The notes: a model not told the origin generated them from the letters alone. 64,000 bases of DNA from Cymbomonas tetramitiformis (GCA_001247695.2 LGRX02029181.1:1-64000), one strand, 5' to 3'. Positions 1 through 11,105 are shown, numbered from the stretch's first letter. Translations and numbers: made by a program.

Positions 1-150
1 AGGGCTGTTCCATTTATTGTCCTATGGGGGGGGGTGGAAGGCACGTTGCTTGAACCCCCTCCCCCCCTGAGGACAACCATGCATACCGACCCCCCCTACC
101 CTGAGGACACGATCACCGGAGCCCCTCCTCCCCCCTCCGGACACGCAAAT
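1..150. repeat. Left terminal inverted repeat and subterminal repeats
   Basis: Positions 1-43 match the reverse complement of 15302-15340, except for a longer G run. Behind it, a motif of the form CCCCC(N)GAGGACA recurs near 60-76 and 97-110, with a CCTCCGGACA variant near 133-143. Similar motifs lie near the right end. These are probable transposase binding sites, by analogy with CACTA elements. Confidence 0.8.
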
Positions 151-840
151 TATGCAGACTTCATTTCACTTTTATTATCGAAGTCGGAACTAACCGCAAC
201 CATGGGACATTCAAGGTTAATATATTTGTTGTGCGTAATAATCTTGATGGCGCTACATCCACATACGTCGATATGCATCTTTCCGCATGACGACGACGCG
301 GGAGGAATGTGATACTTACACACGGGTACATACGTGTAATGCTCTACTCCGGCATGCTGAAACACTTATTCGTGTAGACTTTACATACACACCAATTTTG
401 GTTGAAATTGCTATAAAGTAATAGGATTGACATAATGCTTGATGCACATTTACGCTTACATATGCAAACAACAACTAAAAGCATTGGAGACATCATTTAC
501 AGACTCGCACCTATACGGCATGGAGGTTGTGTGTGTCTCGGGCGCTCGCCCACCAACCAACCAGTGCTTCATATGTATATATGTATATATATATATATAT
601 TCAATGCTTCATTACTTCATATCCAAATCAATGATAAGATATCTCAAAGACGGGTGGATCTCTATTGCGGTCGCGAAAAATGCTGACTGCGCTGTTTGAT
701 AAAAGCACAGTGCAATTGGGTTACCATTCAAAAGAACAAGAACGGGATCACTATGGGGAACAAGTAATTTGATGAGGCACTCACGTGAAGCCTTGATAAC
801 AAGCTGCTTGGCGAAGTCCGCTTGCACTTCTGCAAGTACT

Positions 841-1049
841 TTCTTAAGTTTTCTTAAGTTTTTCTTAAGTTTTCTTAAGTTTTCGATATAAACCCACACT
901 ATGCATATTTAAATCGGGGCAGTTAGCTATTGGCCGACAGTATACTTAATAATTATACTTAAGAAAACTTAAGAAAATGTAAGTACGTGGAAGCTTCTTG
1001 GTAGGAGGATATTGTCCACATGGCTCAAGGATAACTTAAGAAAACTGAA
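841..1049. repeat. CTTAAG-containing subterminal repeat cluster (left)
   Basis: A 10-11 bp unit TTTTCTTAAG is tandemly repeated at 841-885, and inverted copies (ACTTAAGAAA) occur near 955-977 and 1032-1049. A related array, CTTAAGCAAA times seven, sits at 14671-14740 near the other end. The mirrored placement suggests a role in the transposon ends. Confidence 0.7.
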
Positions 1050-1247
1050 GAATCTTATCCAAATGTAAGCACGTGATTGGCTGGAATGTTGGAGATATGC
1101 ACACGTGTAAGAAAGCTATATGCTGGATATTTAAAGATTGTATACACATGCATGCACGTAATTGGCTGTTAAGAAGACACGTGTAGGCAGGACAATGCTT
1201 CCCATCGCAAAGATAATTACAAATGTAACATTGTGACTGGTTCCACA

Positions 1248-1279
1248 TTTAGGGTCTAAACCCTAAACCCTAAAACCCT
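1248..1279. repeat. Short interstitial telomere-like repeat
   Basis: About four copies of CCCTAAA or its complement TTTAGGG, some imperfect. This is the plant/algal type of telomere repeat. It is too short and too internal to be a chromosome end. Confidence 0.6.
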
Positions 1280-1356
1280 TCAATCAAACAGTCAGCAGCT
1301 GGGTACCGCGTACACTACTATGGGATGCTACCCATTCCATCCAGCTTCCAGTTAAC

Positions 1357-1382
1357 TATCTATCTATCTATCTATCTATCTA
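1357..1382. repeat. CTAT tetranucleotide microsatellite
   Basis: Six uninterrupted tetranucleotide units. No gene is visible from 151 to about 1650 other than the short repeats listed here. Confidence 0.9.
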
Positions 1383-1656
1383 GTATACCCCACGTGGCTT
1401 GGTGACATGCACGTGCAGAGTGACAGGGGAATGATTCTGCTGCCGTAGATAGATCTGCAGCACCGTTGGGAACGTCGGGGACTGCTCGCTGTTGCAGTAG
1501 AGAGAAGGCCTGGAAGCTGCGCATCCCATCCCAGATTCTCAGTAACTTACACCCCTTGCCGCTTGTGAGTTTTTCGAGCAGCCTATGAGAAAATGGCACG
1601 TACGACACCACAGGAAAGTTCACATTCTTATTACTTGAACGAAGCGCGGAAGGGGA

Positions 1657-2800
1657 TCAATGAATGCCTTGGATCTCACGCAGCAGGTGCACCGCATGGT
1701 AGAGGTTGTCGCCCGTGTCTTTATTCTTTGTTTCAACGAATAATGCCTTCGTTCCGATGAGCGCGCATGGCAGTAGCAGCTCTACGTAATCATTTCTGGC
1801 GAGCACAGTGATTCCTTGGTTCTCCATATATTCATCTTCTACCTGACGGTACGCTCGCAAACTGGCCAAACGGCACACCGTATGCTGGCTCTCGGTGTCT
1901 ATCACCAGGTAGTATGCAAGGACCTTCGCATATGGGAATTCTGATAGGGAGTCCAGCCCAGTCGGGAGCAAGTTCCCGAAGCCAGTGTCCGAGATGGAAA
2001 CGTGGTAGGAGACTCGCTTCTCCGCCCTCGTGTACAAGGAAGACGTGAATTCCTCCAGATTCAGGGACATCCTCAAGTACACAATGATATCGCACGTGCA
2101 TAATGCCTGTGCGCCCTGCTGCCGGGGGTGCAACATGCCAACCAAATGCTGCAGTTGTGCTAAGCAGCTTGCGAGGACGGGTGCGTCGTGAGCTACGCGC
2201 CTGCCGGTACCCATGAAATAGCAAGGAGATGTCTTAGCCTCCGCGGCTGGGTCCACAAGCCCAACCGAGACCGCTGCTTGGCCGGGGTAAACCTCGTTGG
2301 CTAACTCCGGTAGGGAGCGCATTGTTGGATGCAAGCTTACATATGCCTCCAGGGCGAGCTTCTCGCACGCCCCATTCATGATGGCCTCCACAGGCTTGTT
2401 CTTGACGTGAGAGTCTTTCACGATTCCTTTCGCCCGCTGAATACCTCGTTCCACCCAGAACTCCATGGCCGCACCCACATCCCCTAGATAGCATTCTTGC
2501 CGGAACAGGTGCACCACCGCCAGACGCATGTTGAATGTAAGCATCTTCGCCGGGCCCTTATCTTCCATGATCGCGGCGTGCTCCCACAAATGCTCCTTTG
2601 CCACCTCCCGCGCCCGCCGTACCTCCGTCTCCGTGAGGGGGCTATCTGCTGTTACCATCCCTCGCGTGTAATGCAACACCGCCCGCCGCAGGTGTTGTCA
2701 GGCAGCCTCCATGACCATGTTCCAATGGACCAGCAGATCGCCAAACACCAAGGTGAGTAGTATACCACGAAATTCAGGAAATCCTCCATGGTCCACATAC
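1657..2800 (-). CDS. Tnp2-like transposase, C-terminal exon (contains an in-frame TGA)
   Basis: This minus-strand exon encodes the C-terminal part of the CACTA-type transposase. A stretch with N-x-R-x-x-VVHL, then EFWVER and an RAKGIVK segment fits the conserved block that follows the catalytic core in Tnp2 proteins. The longest stop-free ORF starts at 2679. Similarity appears to continue upstream in the same frame (VHWNMVMEAA) through a TGA at 2698-2700 to a plausible acceptor GGGGGGCAG near 2801. That TGA is either a nonsense mutation or a sign that the exon model is wrong. The protein ends at 1657. If the TGA is real, this copy cannot make a full transposase. Confidence 0.6.
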
Positions 2801-2965
2801 CTGCCCCCCAACACCCCTCCCCGGGTACGATTTACACAAACTAACACAACAGCACACGCACTCCCCATAACGACAAACACCATTGCGCTTGTTCATGGAT
2901 AGGTCAGGCACAGCCGCACCCTCACGTACCCTGCACATGTCGCGAGTCATTTCAGATAAGCACAA

Positions 2966-3166
2966 CGTTTGGCGCTCTGTTTGAGCTAATGCCACGAACG
3001 AATTGCAACCTGACAAAAACTGTCGCCAAAAAGATAGGGTTGCCAAGCGTGCCTCCATCTTTTCTTCTTTTCGATGGAGGCACACTTGGCAACCCTATCT
3101 TTTTGGCGACAGATTTTGTCAGGTTGCAATTCGTTCGTGGCATTAGCTCAAACAGAGCGCCAAACG
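2966..3166. repeat. Foldback (MITE-like) element in a transposase intron
   Basis: Two arms of about 93 bp (2966-3058 and 3074-3166) are near-perfect reverse complements separated by a loop of about 15 bp. The ends read CGTTTGGCGCTCTGTTTGAG and its complement. They match one side of the small cloverleaf repeat at 4059-4128 and 20793-20863, so the foldback belongs to the same repeat family. It lies between two transposase exons and would be spliced out. Confidence 0.85.
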
Positions 3167-3241
3167 CTGCTATCATCAGTGCGTTTGAGCCTCTTTCTGA
3201 AATAATGAGCAGGGAAGACTGAACGTGTACGCACCCAAGTA

Positions 3242-4009
3242 CTTCACCACGCAATGGTACGGGCGGCCTATGTCGTGAGGCGGTTGGATGAGGGCTGCCC
3301 GGCTTTGGATCTCATCAACAATCGCTTTCGGCAGAACCAGCCTAGGGTGCGTGTTGTTGCTCAGCTTGCCAAACCAGAGCTTGAGGCACCTCTTTACATT
3401 CCCGTACAACACACAATGTGCGAATGGGTGGGCATATGCGTGCATCGGGTCAAAGTACGGAATGCGCTCCAAGGCACCTCGTCCGTGTCTCCCTGTGGCG
3501 TGTGCTGGTTCGGCGCCCGATTCTGTGCTCGCCACCATCGAGGCGTGCATCTGCTTAGTGATCATTGCGTCGGCATCGTCCGCCCACACCTTCTTTGACC
3601 CTTTAGAGTTGGTCCATCCTTGCTGCTCCACTTCCTTGAAATAGCCCCGGAAATACATCCCTCGCCCCCCCGGACCAACAGTTCCCTCAAACAGATTGTA
3701 CGGATCGGCGCGGTAACTGCTAATTCCCATGAACCTGCCCATCGTTATCCGCATAACGGAGTCGGCATACACCATTCCCAGGATCACGGTCAGCTGGTAA
3801 GATTTCTTGAGGAACGCATCGTGCACCACAAAAGCTGCTCCGTCAACCGTCTGACCCTTGCTCAGGCTGAGCATCTCGTCTTCGAAGAGCCCCCATACCA
3901 CCAACGGATTAACAATCTTCTGCCGTGGCCCTTTTGTCATCCATAGGTACTTGTGAAACTTGTCACGGTGCCTCATCTGCATTCGTGCCACCCCCATTCC
4001 ACCTTCCAT
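3242..4009 (-). CDS. Tnp2-like transposase, central catalytic exon
   Basis: This is the middle part of the CACTA-type transposase on the minus strand. The segment FDPMHAYAHPFAH contains the D-x-M-H pattern found at a catalytic position of Tnp2 (Transposase_21) proteins. Upstream come a motif resembling the Tnp2 region (VNPLVVWGLFEDEML) and a long region around ILGMVYADSVMRITMG. The open frame runs to 3176, but codons beyond about 3242 run toward the foldback insertion and are probably intron. Likely donors lie around 3242. No stop breaks this exon. Boundaries are inferred from splice consensus only. Confidence 0.65.
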
Positions 4010-4058
4010 TCCTCAAAGATATGCGATAGCATTTGGCTTCAGATTCCTGCAGAGTGCA

Positions 4059-4128
4059 AGTGGCGTTACCTAAAACAGAGCGCCAAACCCTTGGTTTGGA
4101 GATCTCGGTGAAAGTCCGAGATGCCACA
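4059..4128 (-). repeat. Cloverleaf-folding short repeat (copy B)
   Basis: A 70-bp unit. On the minus strand it has an outer stem GTGGC/GCCAC enclosing hairpins CTCGG...CCGAG and CCAAAC...GTTTGG. It is homologous to 20793-20863. It lies in the gap between transposase exons. Apart from this repeat, 4010-4467 shows no coding signal. Confidence 0.7.
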
Positions 4129-4467
4129 CATTTACGAGGCGCGCTTCCTCGCACTTTCCCTTCCCCTCTCTTTTCCTTCCCCTCTCCCCTTGCAAGCTTG
4201 CTACTGCCACCATAATAAGCTAATAATGCCACAAGCCACAAGCTACGCTGGATACCTGGATTAACCTGTAGCCACTCCACCATCCAGATCCACCATCTTC
4301 ATACGTACCGAGTAATGAAGGTCTTCGCTTTTGACCACCCCGACACCCATGGAGTAAGACCTGCACTCCACATCCCCGCGCACGCGCTCAGCCAGTTGCA
4401 TCCGCGGCGGCTGGTTGCACGACATGCTTGTGTATATATGGGGTGTGCAAGATGGTGTGGGGGGGGG

Positions 4468-5971
4468 TCACCCAACATCTGAGTTGAACACTTGACAGTC
4501 ATCCGCCCCGGGGGAAATCACCATCACGTGGTGCTCGGCGTATTCCACATAAGGATCACCTCCAACGGGGGTTTCGATCCTAGGAGCGTCCTGTAAGAGA
4601 GCGCCCTTAACGGACGCGTGGCGGTTTATGGTTCTCGCCAGTTCCGATGTCCAGAAGTCACACTGTAAGCGCGCGTCTCGGCGGGCACGGGCCTTGCAAA
4701 ACTCTGGGCATTCCATCCATCTTCGGATGGTATCCTCGATCGGGAAATAATAGAACCACTCCTTCGGGCGCAACTTCTCCCCGTCCGCGGTTTTCACAAC
4801 CTCAAACCGTCTTTCCCTGCAGCGCTTGACAACGATACCCGCTTCGTCTTTCTCCAGCACCACACCGCACTCCTCCATTGGGTCCCATTTCCTCGGATCT
4901 GGCTCTCGGGGGAAATGTCGGCACCACCGCGGGCATACATGAACCGCATATGCCATGTGATCTTCTACTTGCATGTAAGTCCGCATCCTATATAGGGTGC
5001 TTGGCAAGCGACATCGGGTAGGCCCACCCAGCAGCATGAGCAGGACCTTCAGAAATCTGTCAAAAGCTGGCCGTGACCAGCCTTGGTCCATTCGCAACTG
5101 CATGAAGTAGTAGACCGCCTCACCAACGGTTATATCATTATCCGGATTGTCACTAAACAGCGGTTCACCTGGGCGGATGTCCCATTGCAGGTTCTCCGGC
5201 GGAGGCATGTCCACGACATTTTCTTCCTCAGGCATGTCCACGTCCTGCCCTTCCTCGGTCGTGCGCAAGAGTTCATCCATGAGACCTGCCTCCGTGGCCG
5301 TGCGCTCGTCCCACATGTCGTAGTCTGTTGGCCACGCCTGGTCGCAACCGTGGGCATGGAAGGCCTGCTTTATCAAACCGTGCGTACGAACCCCATACCG
5401 CATTGTTAGTTCTTTATACACCCGTTGTGGGCTGGCAATACACTTAGCACACAAGAATGTTGCTGTCGTACGTACCTGGACAAATATGTTTTCGTTATAC
5501 TCGGTGGCATCACTTTCCAGACGTAGCTGCCCCAGTAGCCGTGCGGTCTCCGCGTCGTCAGGTCCCTCCTCGTCTGAGAAGCCATCGGCGCTTGCTTTAA
5601 GAAGGTCAGGCACCTCCTCTAGGTCGAACGACATATTCTCTGGTACCGCGCTGCCATGTGAGGTCTGGTTCTCCGTTAATTGCTCGTCGGGGCCTAACAG
5701 TTCCCCAGGCATGCGCATGGCCCCAATACTGGCCGGCCACGTAGGTAGCTTCGTCACACGCCATCTCGAAGTAACATTGCCACTTGCCGCGTTTATTGTC
5801 TTCGCCACCTTGGTGAGGCGGTCATGCTCCGCCCGAAGCAATGGCCCTCCTCCTGCAGGGGGCGCTCCGTCTCGTCGACGGAGGAGTGATCGCAGACTAG
5901 TGCGGGTGCCCTTGGACTCCGATGCAATGTCCATCACGTCAGATAGGCTAAGGCCGTACGTTGCATAAAGA
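4468..5971 (-). CDS. Tnp2-like transposase, N-terminal exon
   Basis: This long minus-strand exon of about 500 codons encodes the N-terminal half of the transposase. Features typical of CACTA transposases appear in order: the YFMQLRMDQGW...FDRFLKVLLMLL block, LPSTLYRMRTYMQ, a VHVCPRWC segment, and FYYFPIEDTIRRWMECPEF. An acceptor (TATTTTTGCAG followed by GATCTTTATGC) places the exon start near 5971. The ORF remains open a little further upstream to 6033, which is probably intron. The C-terminal end (4468-4510) may also run into an intron. The start codon of the whole gene was not located. Confidence 0.65.
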
Positions 5972-6364
5972 TCCTGCAAAAATACGACGATTGTTAGTAT
6001 TCCACCATGGTTGTTGGCAAACAAAGGTTGCACGCGCTGCCTCCCCCCCCCTCATCCCCACCCCGTGAACACTTGGCCAACAGGAGGACGATAGGCGCAC
6101 CCGCAGCAATCATGTCGGCGAGGGAAGCTTTCCACCCGTGAGGCAAGTTGCGACAGGCAGTTGGAGCATGTACTTTGCGGGTTCTCAATATTAAAAATAT
6201 TTGCATGTTTACGATGTCTAAGGGGCTGTGCCACGCCCTTCCCTAGCGCACTCCCTAGTGCGTATTGCATGTGCCCCACGTCTGTTCGCACACGACTGCC
6301 GTGTGGGTTCTATGAGTGATCGGGGTCCGCTAATTCCGTACTACGTCTCGGCGATTTATCAACA

Positions 6365-7246
6365 CTACACCCGTTCCCAGAACGACGTGGTGCGCAGATG
6401 CTTCGGCCGCGCGTCCCCAAAGCCGCCTCGGTACTCGTTGGTTGTAAGTTCTCGGTTGTCACCGGAGCGATTTTTCCACCACACTCGGTAGTCCTCCGTG
6501 ACGTATAGCTCTGGGACGCGAACCAGATTCATTTGCACCAGCTCGTCCCAGTCAAAAGTCTCCACGGAGAAGTCGTCGTGGAAAACAGAGTAATCGAAGG
6601 CTCCGACGGGATCCTCCGGTCGGTCTTCCCACGCTTTCACGCCGATGCAATGGCACCGCATCACGGGGGGGTGCCCCAGCGCGCGCCACGCTGCAGGCGT
6701 GTCATGCTCGAAGCAATCCATGCCAACGAAGATCTCCAGGTCGCGCACTGTGCCATTTAAGTCATGAACATCCGCAGGGTATATTTCCCCGTAGTCCGCA
6801 TGCGAGAAGTCCTCCAGCAGGAACTCCCCCGCCTGTGTATTCTGATTCACGTGGAGCTTCTTCTGGTCCTTAGAGGACATCCCGGTGCGCACAACGTGGG
6901 CCTTCCGTCCGACGGGGCAGATTTTGCTCATGTGCTTGTTGCCCTGTACACGCGCAGGCGCCGGTGGTTCCGCCATGCTCTTGGAGGAGCGCGCCGTTCG
7001 CGGAACGCCACGCCTTTGCACTGCAGATACCTTCTTCCAGGTGGCTTTAAAGGCAGCCTGAAGCGCCTCGGACGATTCCTTGTGTTTTAGCAGGTCGGCC
7101 GTCCAGCGCTTGTCCAGCGTCTCACGGGCCTGTTTCTCGTAGTGGTTGGCATGCTTGACAGGCAGAAGATTGAATCCAGGCATATGTACCGTAAAGAACA
7201 CGGCCTTCGCAGTCATATTCACGCGCTTCCCCGTTTCCTTGTGCAC
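6365..7246 (-). CDS. Unidentified transposon protein, possibly an upstream transposase exon
   Basis: A 293-codon open frame on the same strand, upstream of the transposase exons. I do not recognise a domain. The N-terminal half is basic (KHKESSEALQAAFKATWKK, RRGVPRTARSSK) and the C-terminal half is acidic and aromatic (FDYSVFHDDFSVETFDWDEL). It could be a second transposon protein or part of the transposase gene. Composition matches its neighbours. Confidence 0.4.
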   Translation of the reverse strand: MHKETGKRVNMTAKAVFFTVHMPGFNLLPVKHANHYEKQARETLDKRWTADLLKHKESSEALQAAFKATWKKVSAVQRRGVPRTARSSKSMAEPPAPARVQGNKHMSKICPVGRKAHVVRTGMSSKDQKKLHVNQNTQAGEFLLEDFSHADYGEIYPADVHDLNGTVRDLEIFVGMDCFEHDTPAAWRALGHPPVMRCHCIGVKAWEDRPEDPVGAFDYSVFHDDFSVETFDWDELVQMNLVRVPELYVTEDYRVWWKNRSGDNRELTTNEYRGGFGDARPKHLRTTSFWERV

Positions 7247-7398
7247 TCGGGCGACATGCGCGACGAGGGTGGCGATGTCCAGCTGCTCTACTTGTGGAAG
7301 CAGGTCTTGCAGCAGGCGTTGCAGGCCCTCAAGGGAGCTTTCCTCCCCGAAGAACAGCTGGCTTAGCTTGCGCCTCTTGACTGCGAGCCATACAATAT

Positions 7399-7745
7399 CA
7401 CGTCACCAACTACCCACAGGGCCCGGCTAGTCAAATCGACAACAAAGACTGCACGCACGGGCCGACTTACATGCTATATTGTTCTCCACCTGCAGCTCGT
7501 ACGCGTTCTTTAGCCGAGGGCTGGTACGCACAGGTAATCGAAGGCACTCTGGAACTGCAAACCAGTCAACATCACGTCACCACCTACACACGGTGCCAGG
7601 CTAGTCAAACCGACAACGGAAACTGGTCCCAGGGGCCGACTTACTTGCTATATTGTTCTCCACCTGCAGGTCATTCGCGTTCTCATGCTGCGTGTTTAGC
7701 CGAGGGCTGGTACGCACAGGTGCCGAGTCGCTCCCTGGAACGTCT
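7399..7745. repeat. Tandem duplication of an exon-like segment (period about 175 bp)
   Basis: The segment from about 7399 is repeated from about 7572. Both copies contain GCCGACTTAC, then GCTATATTGTTCTCCACCTG, then TTTAGCCGAGGGCTGGTACG. Read on the minus strand, each copy has a CTGCAGGTGGAG stretch followed by a GTAAGT donor-like site. This suggests duplication of a small exon with its splice sites. Confidence 0.65.
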
Positions 7746-8509
7746 TCTGGGGCTGCTTGTGAAGCCACGGATTGCTCCCCGTTGATTCGTTGGCCTGTTG
7801 CGCGCGCGGCACGTCGGAGCCTCGTGCGCTGGAATCTAGCGCTGGTTCGCGGAGTCATCTCTGCCCCGGGCGCCTGTGCGCCGGACACTGCTGCCCCCCC
7901 CATGCAGATGTGCACCCCCCGGTTCTCCTGCCGCATCAGCCACCGTTGGCGTGCCGCACTGCGTGGTAGGGCTTGTTGGCGGGGTCGACACCTCCGTCCT
8001 CGGTGCCATGGGCTCCGCCCGCGCCCCACCTGCCGCAATGGGGGGGGGTGACTGGTAAGCGCTTCAGCGCGTGTCAGTGGAATCACGAGATGGGGCCTCT
8101 TCGACGCCAGCGCCTGAAGGTTGAAGCTTTTGCACGCTGCCAAATCATCCGCTTGAAACCGAGCCAGCGTCATTCCCTTTTGCTGCATTATGCCGGCCCG
8201 GCGATTGTATAAACGAGCGTTCACTTTTCTCGTCGCCTCTTTCTGCGTCAGCATGGGGTAAATGGTGGTGACCTTCTCCACGATCATCGCATGCCGTTGC
8301 TTCGCTGGGGGGTCCCGCTTGAACGCCTTGCTGAGGTGTATTATGAGTCCGGCCTGGATATCGAAGCCTGGTGGAGAAGCCATGATGTAGGTTTCAATAT
8401 CGCATTGAACCTCGGAGGCCTTCCTGGTTCTCGTGACCTTTGCCTTTTCCTGCACATTCCCCGGACAGCACACACCACATACCAACCACATAACTAACAT
8501 AACAACCAT
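7601..8509 (-). CDS. Unidentified transposon-encoded protein, probably spliced
   Basis: A 302-codon open frame, likely part of a spliced gene. The stretch AKQRHAMIVEKVTTIYPML followed by TQKEATRKVNARLYNRRAG looks helical and basic, and the middle is Arg/Pro-rich and low in complexity. The first about 40 codons are hydrophobic and lie in a repeated AACATA-type tract, so the real start is probably an internal Met near 8380. No family is recognised. The 3' part overlaps the duplicated exon segment. Confidence 0.35.
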   Translation of the reverse strand: MVVMLVMWLVCGVCCPGNVQEKAKVTRTRKASEVQCDIETYIMASPPGFDIQAGLIIHLSKAFKRDPPAKQRHAMIVEKVTTIYPMLTQKEATRKVNARLYNRRAGIMQQKGMTLARFQADDLAACKSFNLQALASKRPHLVIPLTRAEALTSHPPPLRQVGRGRSPWHRGRRCRPRQQALPRSAARQRWLMRQENRGVHICMGGAAVSGAQAPGAEMTPRTSARFQRTRLRRAARATGQRINGEQSVASQAAPEDVPGSDSAPVRTSPRLNTQHENANDLQVENNIASKSAPGTSFRCRFD

Positions 8510-8749
8510 ACCAACATATCAACCAACATATCAAAGTATTACTCATCTGGAAGTTTTAGGTGCCTCCATAATGTACCTTTAATAATTGGAGCAATTAACG
8601 GACAAGTGGTGCGCGCTCATGGGAGGGAGCAGATGAATCTGGTAATGTACGATCAAAGCACTGCACCGTATTTCGCGAGTACAAACAATACACCAATTCC
8701 CAAAGAAGCTCATTTTGGCTTTACACATAAAAAGTGTATAGAAATTGTA

Positions 8750-9442
8750 TTACATATCTTGTTCTCCCTCACTATTCAAGAGTGTTATTAGCTGTTGCCA
8801 ATGAGCTGTTGCCTCGTTATTAACACTATCACAATTCCAGTTTGTCATAAAAGCTAGGTGATCTTCAATGGTCCACCTCCAAGGTGCCGGCGGTTTGCGG
8901 GCCGTGCACTCCATCCTATGCCCAAACGGCGCTCTCCAATGCGCACGCTGACAGACTATGTCGCAATAGCGTACTTGCCGGCATGGGCACCGCCTCCTGG
9001 TTCCACGAGGCAGCCTGGTCTTGCACAATGAGCATCGGCCAATCCGAAGTGCGGTGGCACGCCAAGCTGAGAACGCCGCACACTTGGCGTTCACTGCATC
9101 CACTTGAACGCCAAGCTCCGCGTAGGTCAAGAGACGGCTGACAGGAAGGAGAGGGGAGTCTTCTGAAATGGAGGGGGCATCTGTAAGGTCTCGGTGAAGC
9201 TGCGTCCCAAAAAACGATTGGAAGACGTTGGTGAAGTGTAACCGAGGGTGACCCCACGGACCGTGAACAAGCACAACCTCCCCCCACCAACCATGGCAAC
9301 CGCTGCCGTCGAGGGGCGTGGCATATACACGAAGTCGCAGCAGGCCCCGTAGGCCGTAGGGATGTCCCAATTGGGGCACAGACCAGCCGCTCCGCGGCCA
9401 CCCTGCAAACTCGAAAAAGTTGGCGGAGGGGTCAGCGGACAC
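8750..9442 (-). CDS. MYND-type zinc-finger protein
   Basis: The C-terminal third carries a complete MYND pattern: CSLC, then CPC, then YCDIVCQRAHW and an H-x-x-x-C pair, giving the two interleaved zinc sites of the family. MYND fingers mediate protein-protein contacts. A short tail of about 50 residues follows. The N-terminal part is not recognised, and the open frame probably starts inside an exon. It lies inside the transposon on the transposase strand, so it is either cargo or a transposon accessory gene. Confidence 0.65.
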   Translation of the reverse strand: MSADPSANFFEFAGWPRSGWSVPQLGHPYGLRGLLRLRVYATPLDGSGCHGWWGEVVLVHGPWGHPRLHFTNVFQSFFGTQLHRDLTDAPSISEDSPLLPVSRLLTYAELGVQVDAVNAKCAAFSAWRATALRIGRCSLCKTRLPRGTRRRCPCRQVRYCDIVCQRAHWRAPFGHRMECTARKPPAPWRWTIEDHLAFMTNWNCDSVNNEATAHWQQLITLLNSEGEQDM

Positions 9443-9826
9443 TCCCCGGCCTTCACGAATATAGCGTGATGAAGATGTTGATCACCAAAGACGTCCAGCA
9501 GCAAGCTTTGCGCGTGCAACGCAAAGGAGTCCGCCGAGCTCTCAGGCCATAACCCACCAGCAAGACGGCGTTGCTCAAGCGTCCAGATTTTCAATAGAGA
9601 CCACCGCTCCAAGCCAACCTGGCTGCAATACGCGTGACGAGGTGTGGATGTTACCTGCGGCAAAAGGCATGGTACGTAGGTTTTCAGAAGTAAAAAAACC
9701 AACCATCTCCATCCAACTGGCTGGATCGCTGTGATTTATCGCATGCCAGGAAGGCAGCTTTGCAGCCGCAATGCAGGCATCAGGCGGGAACATATGAACA
9801 TCATCCAATACCCTATACGAGGACAT
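9443..9826 (-). CDS. Possible upstream exon(s) of the MYND gene
   Basis: Two overlapping frames here look protein-like. One runs through SYRVLDDVHMFPPDACIAA to 9575. The other contains EQRRLAGGLWPESSADSFA and HHAIFVKAGECP, ending near the MYND ORF. Splicing between them is likely, but no junction is certain. A separate small gene is also possible. Confidence 0.3.
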
Positions 9827-9849
9827 CGGCGACGAACCTACCTCCTAGG

Positions 9850-11105
9850 TTAGCATCCATAGGCGCTTATTGGTTTCCCAGACATCACTAACTTGCCATC
9901 GGAAGCCGCCTCGGAGGCCACAAAAAGACGGGCAAGGCTAGCGGCGGTTGGCCGTTTCGCGGGCTCGCGGTGCACGCAGTCCATAACTGGGTTCCAGATT
10001 GCACGGCTGACATAGGTATTGCTTGACCGCTTCCCCAGGATGTCATGCACAGTCGCGCTGGTGGCATCATCATTAACTCTCTTAAGGGCGTCACGTGAAT
10101 CTCGAATCAAGATGCGCACGAGGATCGGGGCAATCGCCCACATGTCGGTTGCAGGTGTCGGTCCTCCATTACTGTACTCCGGCGCATACACGGATCCAGG
10201 CTTCTGATGTGCATCGTCAGGCGTTCCGGAGGTCCATCGGTGCCTTCGGTAGTGGTCTTCAGGCAGCCCTTCCTTATGCTGCCGCCTTGATAGCCCGAAG
10301 TCGATGATGACCAAGCTGTCGGGCCTCGTCGGGGAAAGCACCATGTTTGTTGCCCGGACGTCCCCGTGGGAGATACCGGCTTTATGCAGCGCAGCAAAGC
10401 CTGTCAAGATTCTGGCGCACAGGTCTCTCTTGAAGGTCATGGTAACAGCCACGGGCGGTTGTGCCAGGAAGGCGTCCAGGGAGATGCCGTGGTCCATGGA
10501 AAGTAAGAACGGTGCACATGCGGGACGTTCTCGTTCGCCAAGCTGCCGCAAACCGAAGTGGAGTATGGGCGACACGTACTGCGGAGCTGAATTCGCGGCG
10601 AGGGTCGTCATGTATAGTTCCCGAGCAAACTCGGAAAAGCGGGTTGACGCGCTTGGCCAGTGCTTTAGACTGAACTCTTTGTACACCAAAGGAACTGTGC
10701 CGTTGAGGGTGCAACCGACTCTGGTTGACGCGAAACCGCCGTCGCACTTTTTCGCCGGACCTAAAGGATTTGAGAACGTGACCATATTGTAGGAGACTTC
10801 ACCCAAGTTGCAGTTCTGCGCCAGAGTGCGCGCGACATCCGGGCCGTAACGCCAGGCGGTTGTGCGTGGGTGACGACTGTTCACGGACGTGAGCTGGGAG
10901 TAGTACTCCGAGCAACCACCCACGAATATGGGAAGCGGTGCTTGTGGAAGGGGTTTCTTCTCCTCGACAGAAGCTTCAAGTGCACTATGTGCCCTTTTCA
11001 ACTTCACTAGTTTTTTCTTAAGACGCTTGGACTTGTTGTTACGGCTGCGGGTTTTGCGTTTCTTGGTCTTGCAAAAGGTGCAGCAACCGCCCTCCTCTAT
11101 CAGAC
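9850..11105 (-). CDS. Eukaryotic-type protein kinase
   Basis: A protein-kinase fold can be followed from the ATP-anchoring lysine (LVYKEF), through the catalytic loop HGDVRATN (HGD in place of HRD), the DFG motif (IIDFGLSRR) and an APE-like site (YAPEYSNGG), to DMWAIAPI of subdomain IX. The N-terminus before the kinase is Cys/Lys-rich (CCTFCKTKKRKTRSRN) and could be a nuclear targeting or coiled-coil segment. The open frame continues to 11328 but only into minisatellite DNA. An acceptor-like AATACTAG near 11106 suggests the exon starts there. The D-x-x-x-x-N and DFG residues are intact, so activity is plausible. Confidence 0.7.

Noticed and set aside
34..312. 92-codon ORF at the left end
   Set aside because: It runs through the terminal repeat and C-rich subterminal motifs and has no protein-like pattern.
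1248..1279. Telomere or chromosome end
   Set aside because: Only about four imperfect units, inside a transposon with sequence on both sides.
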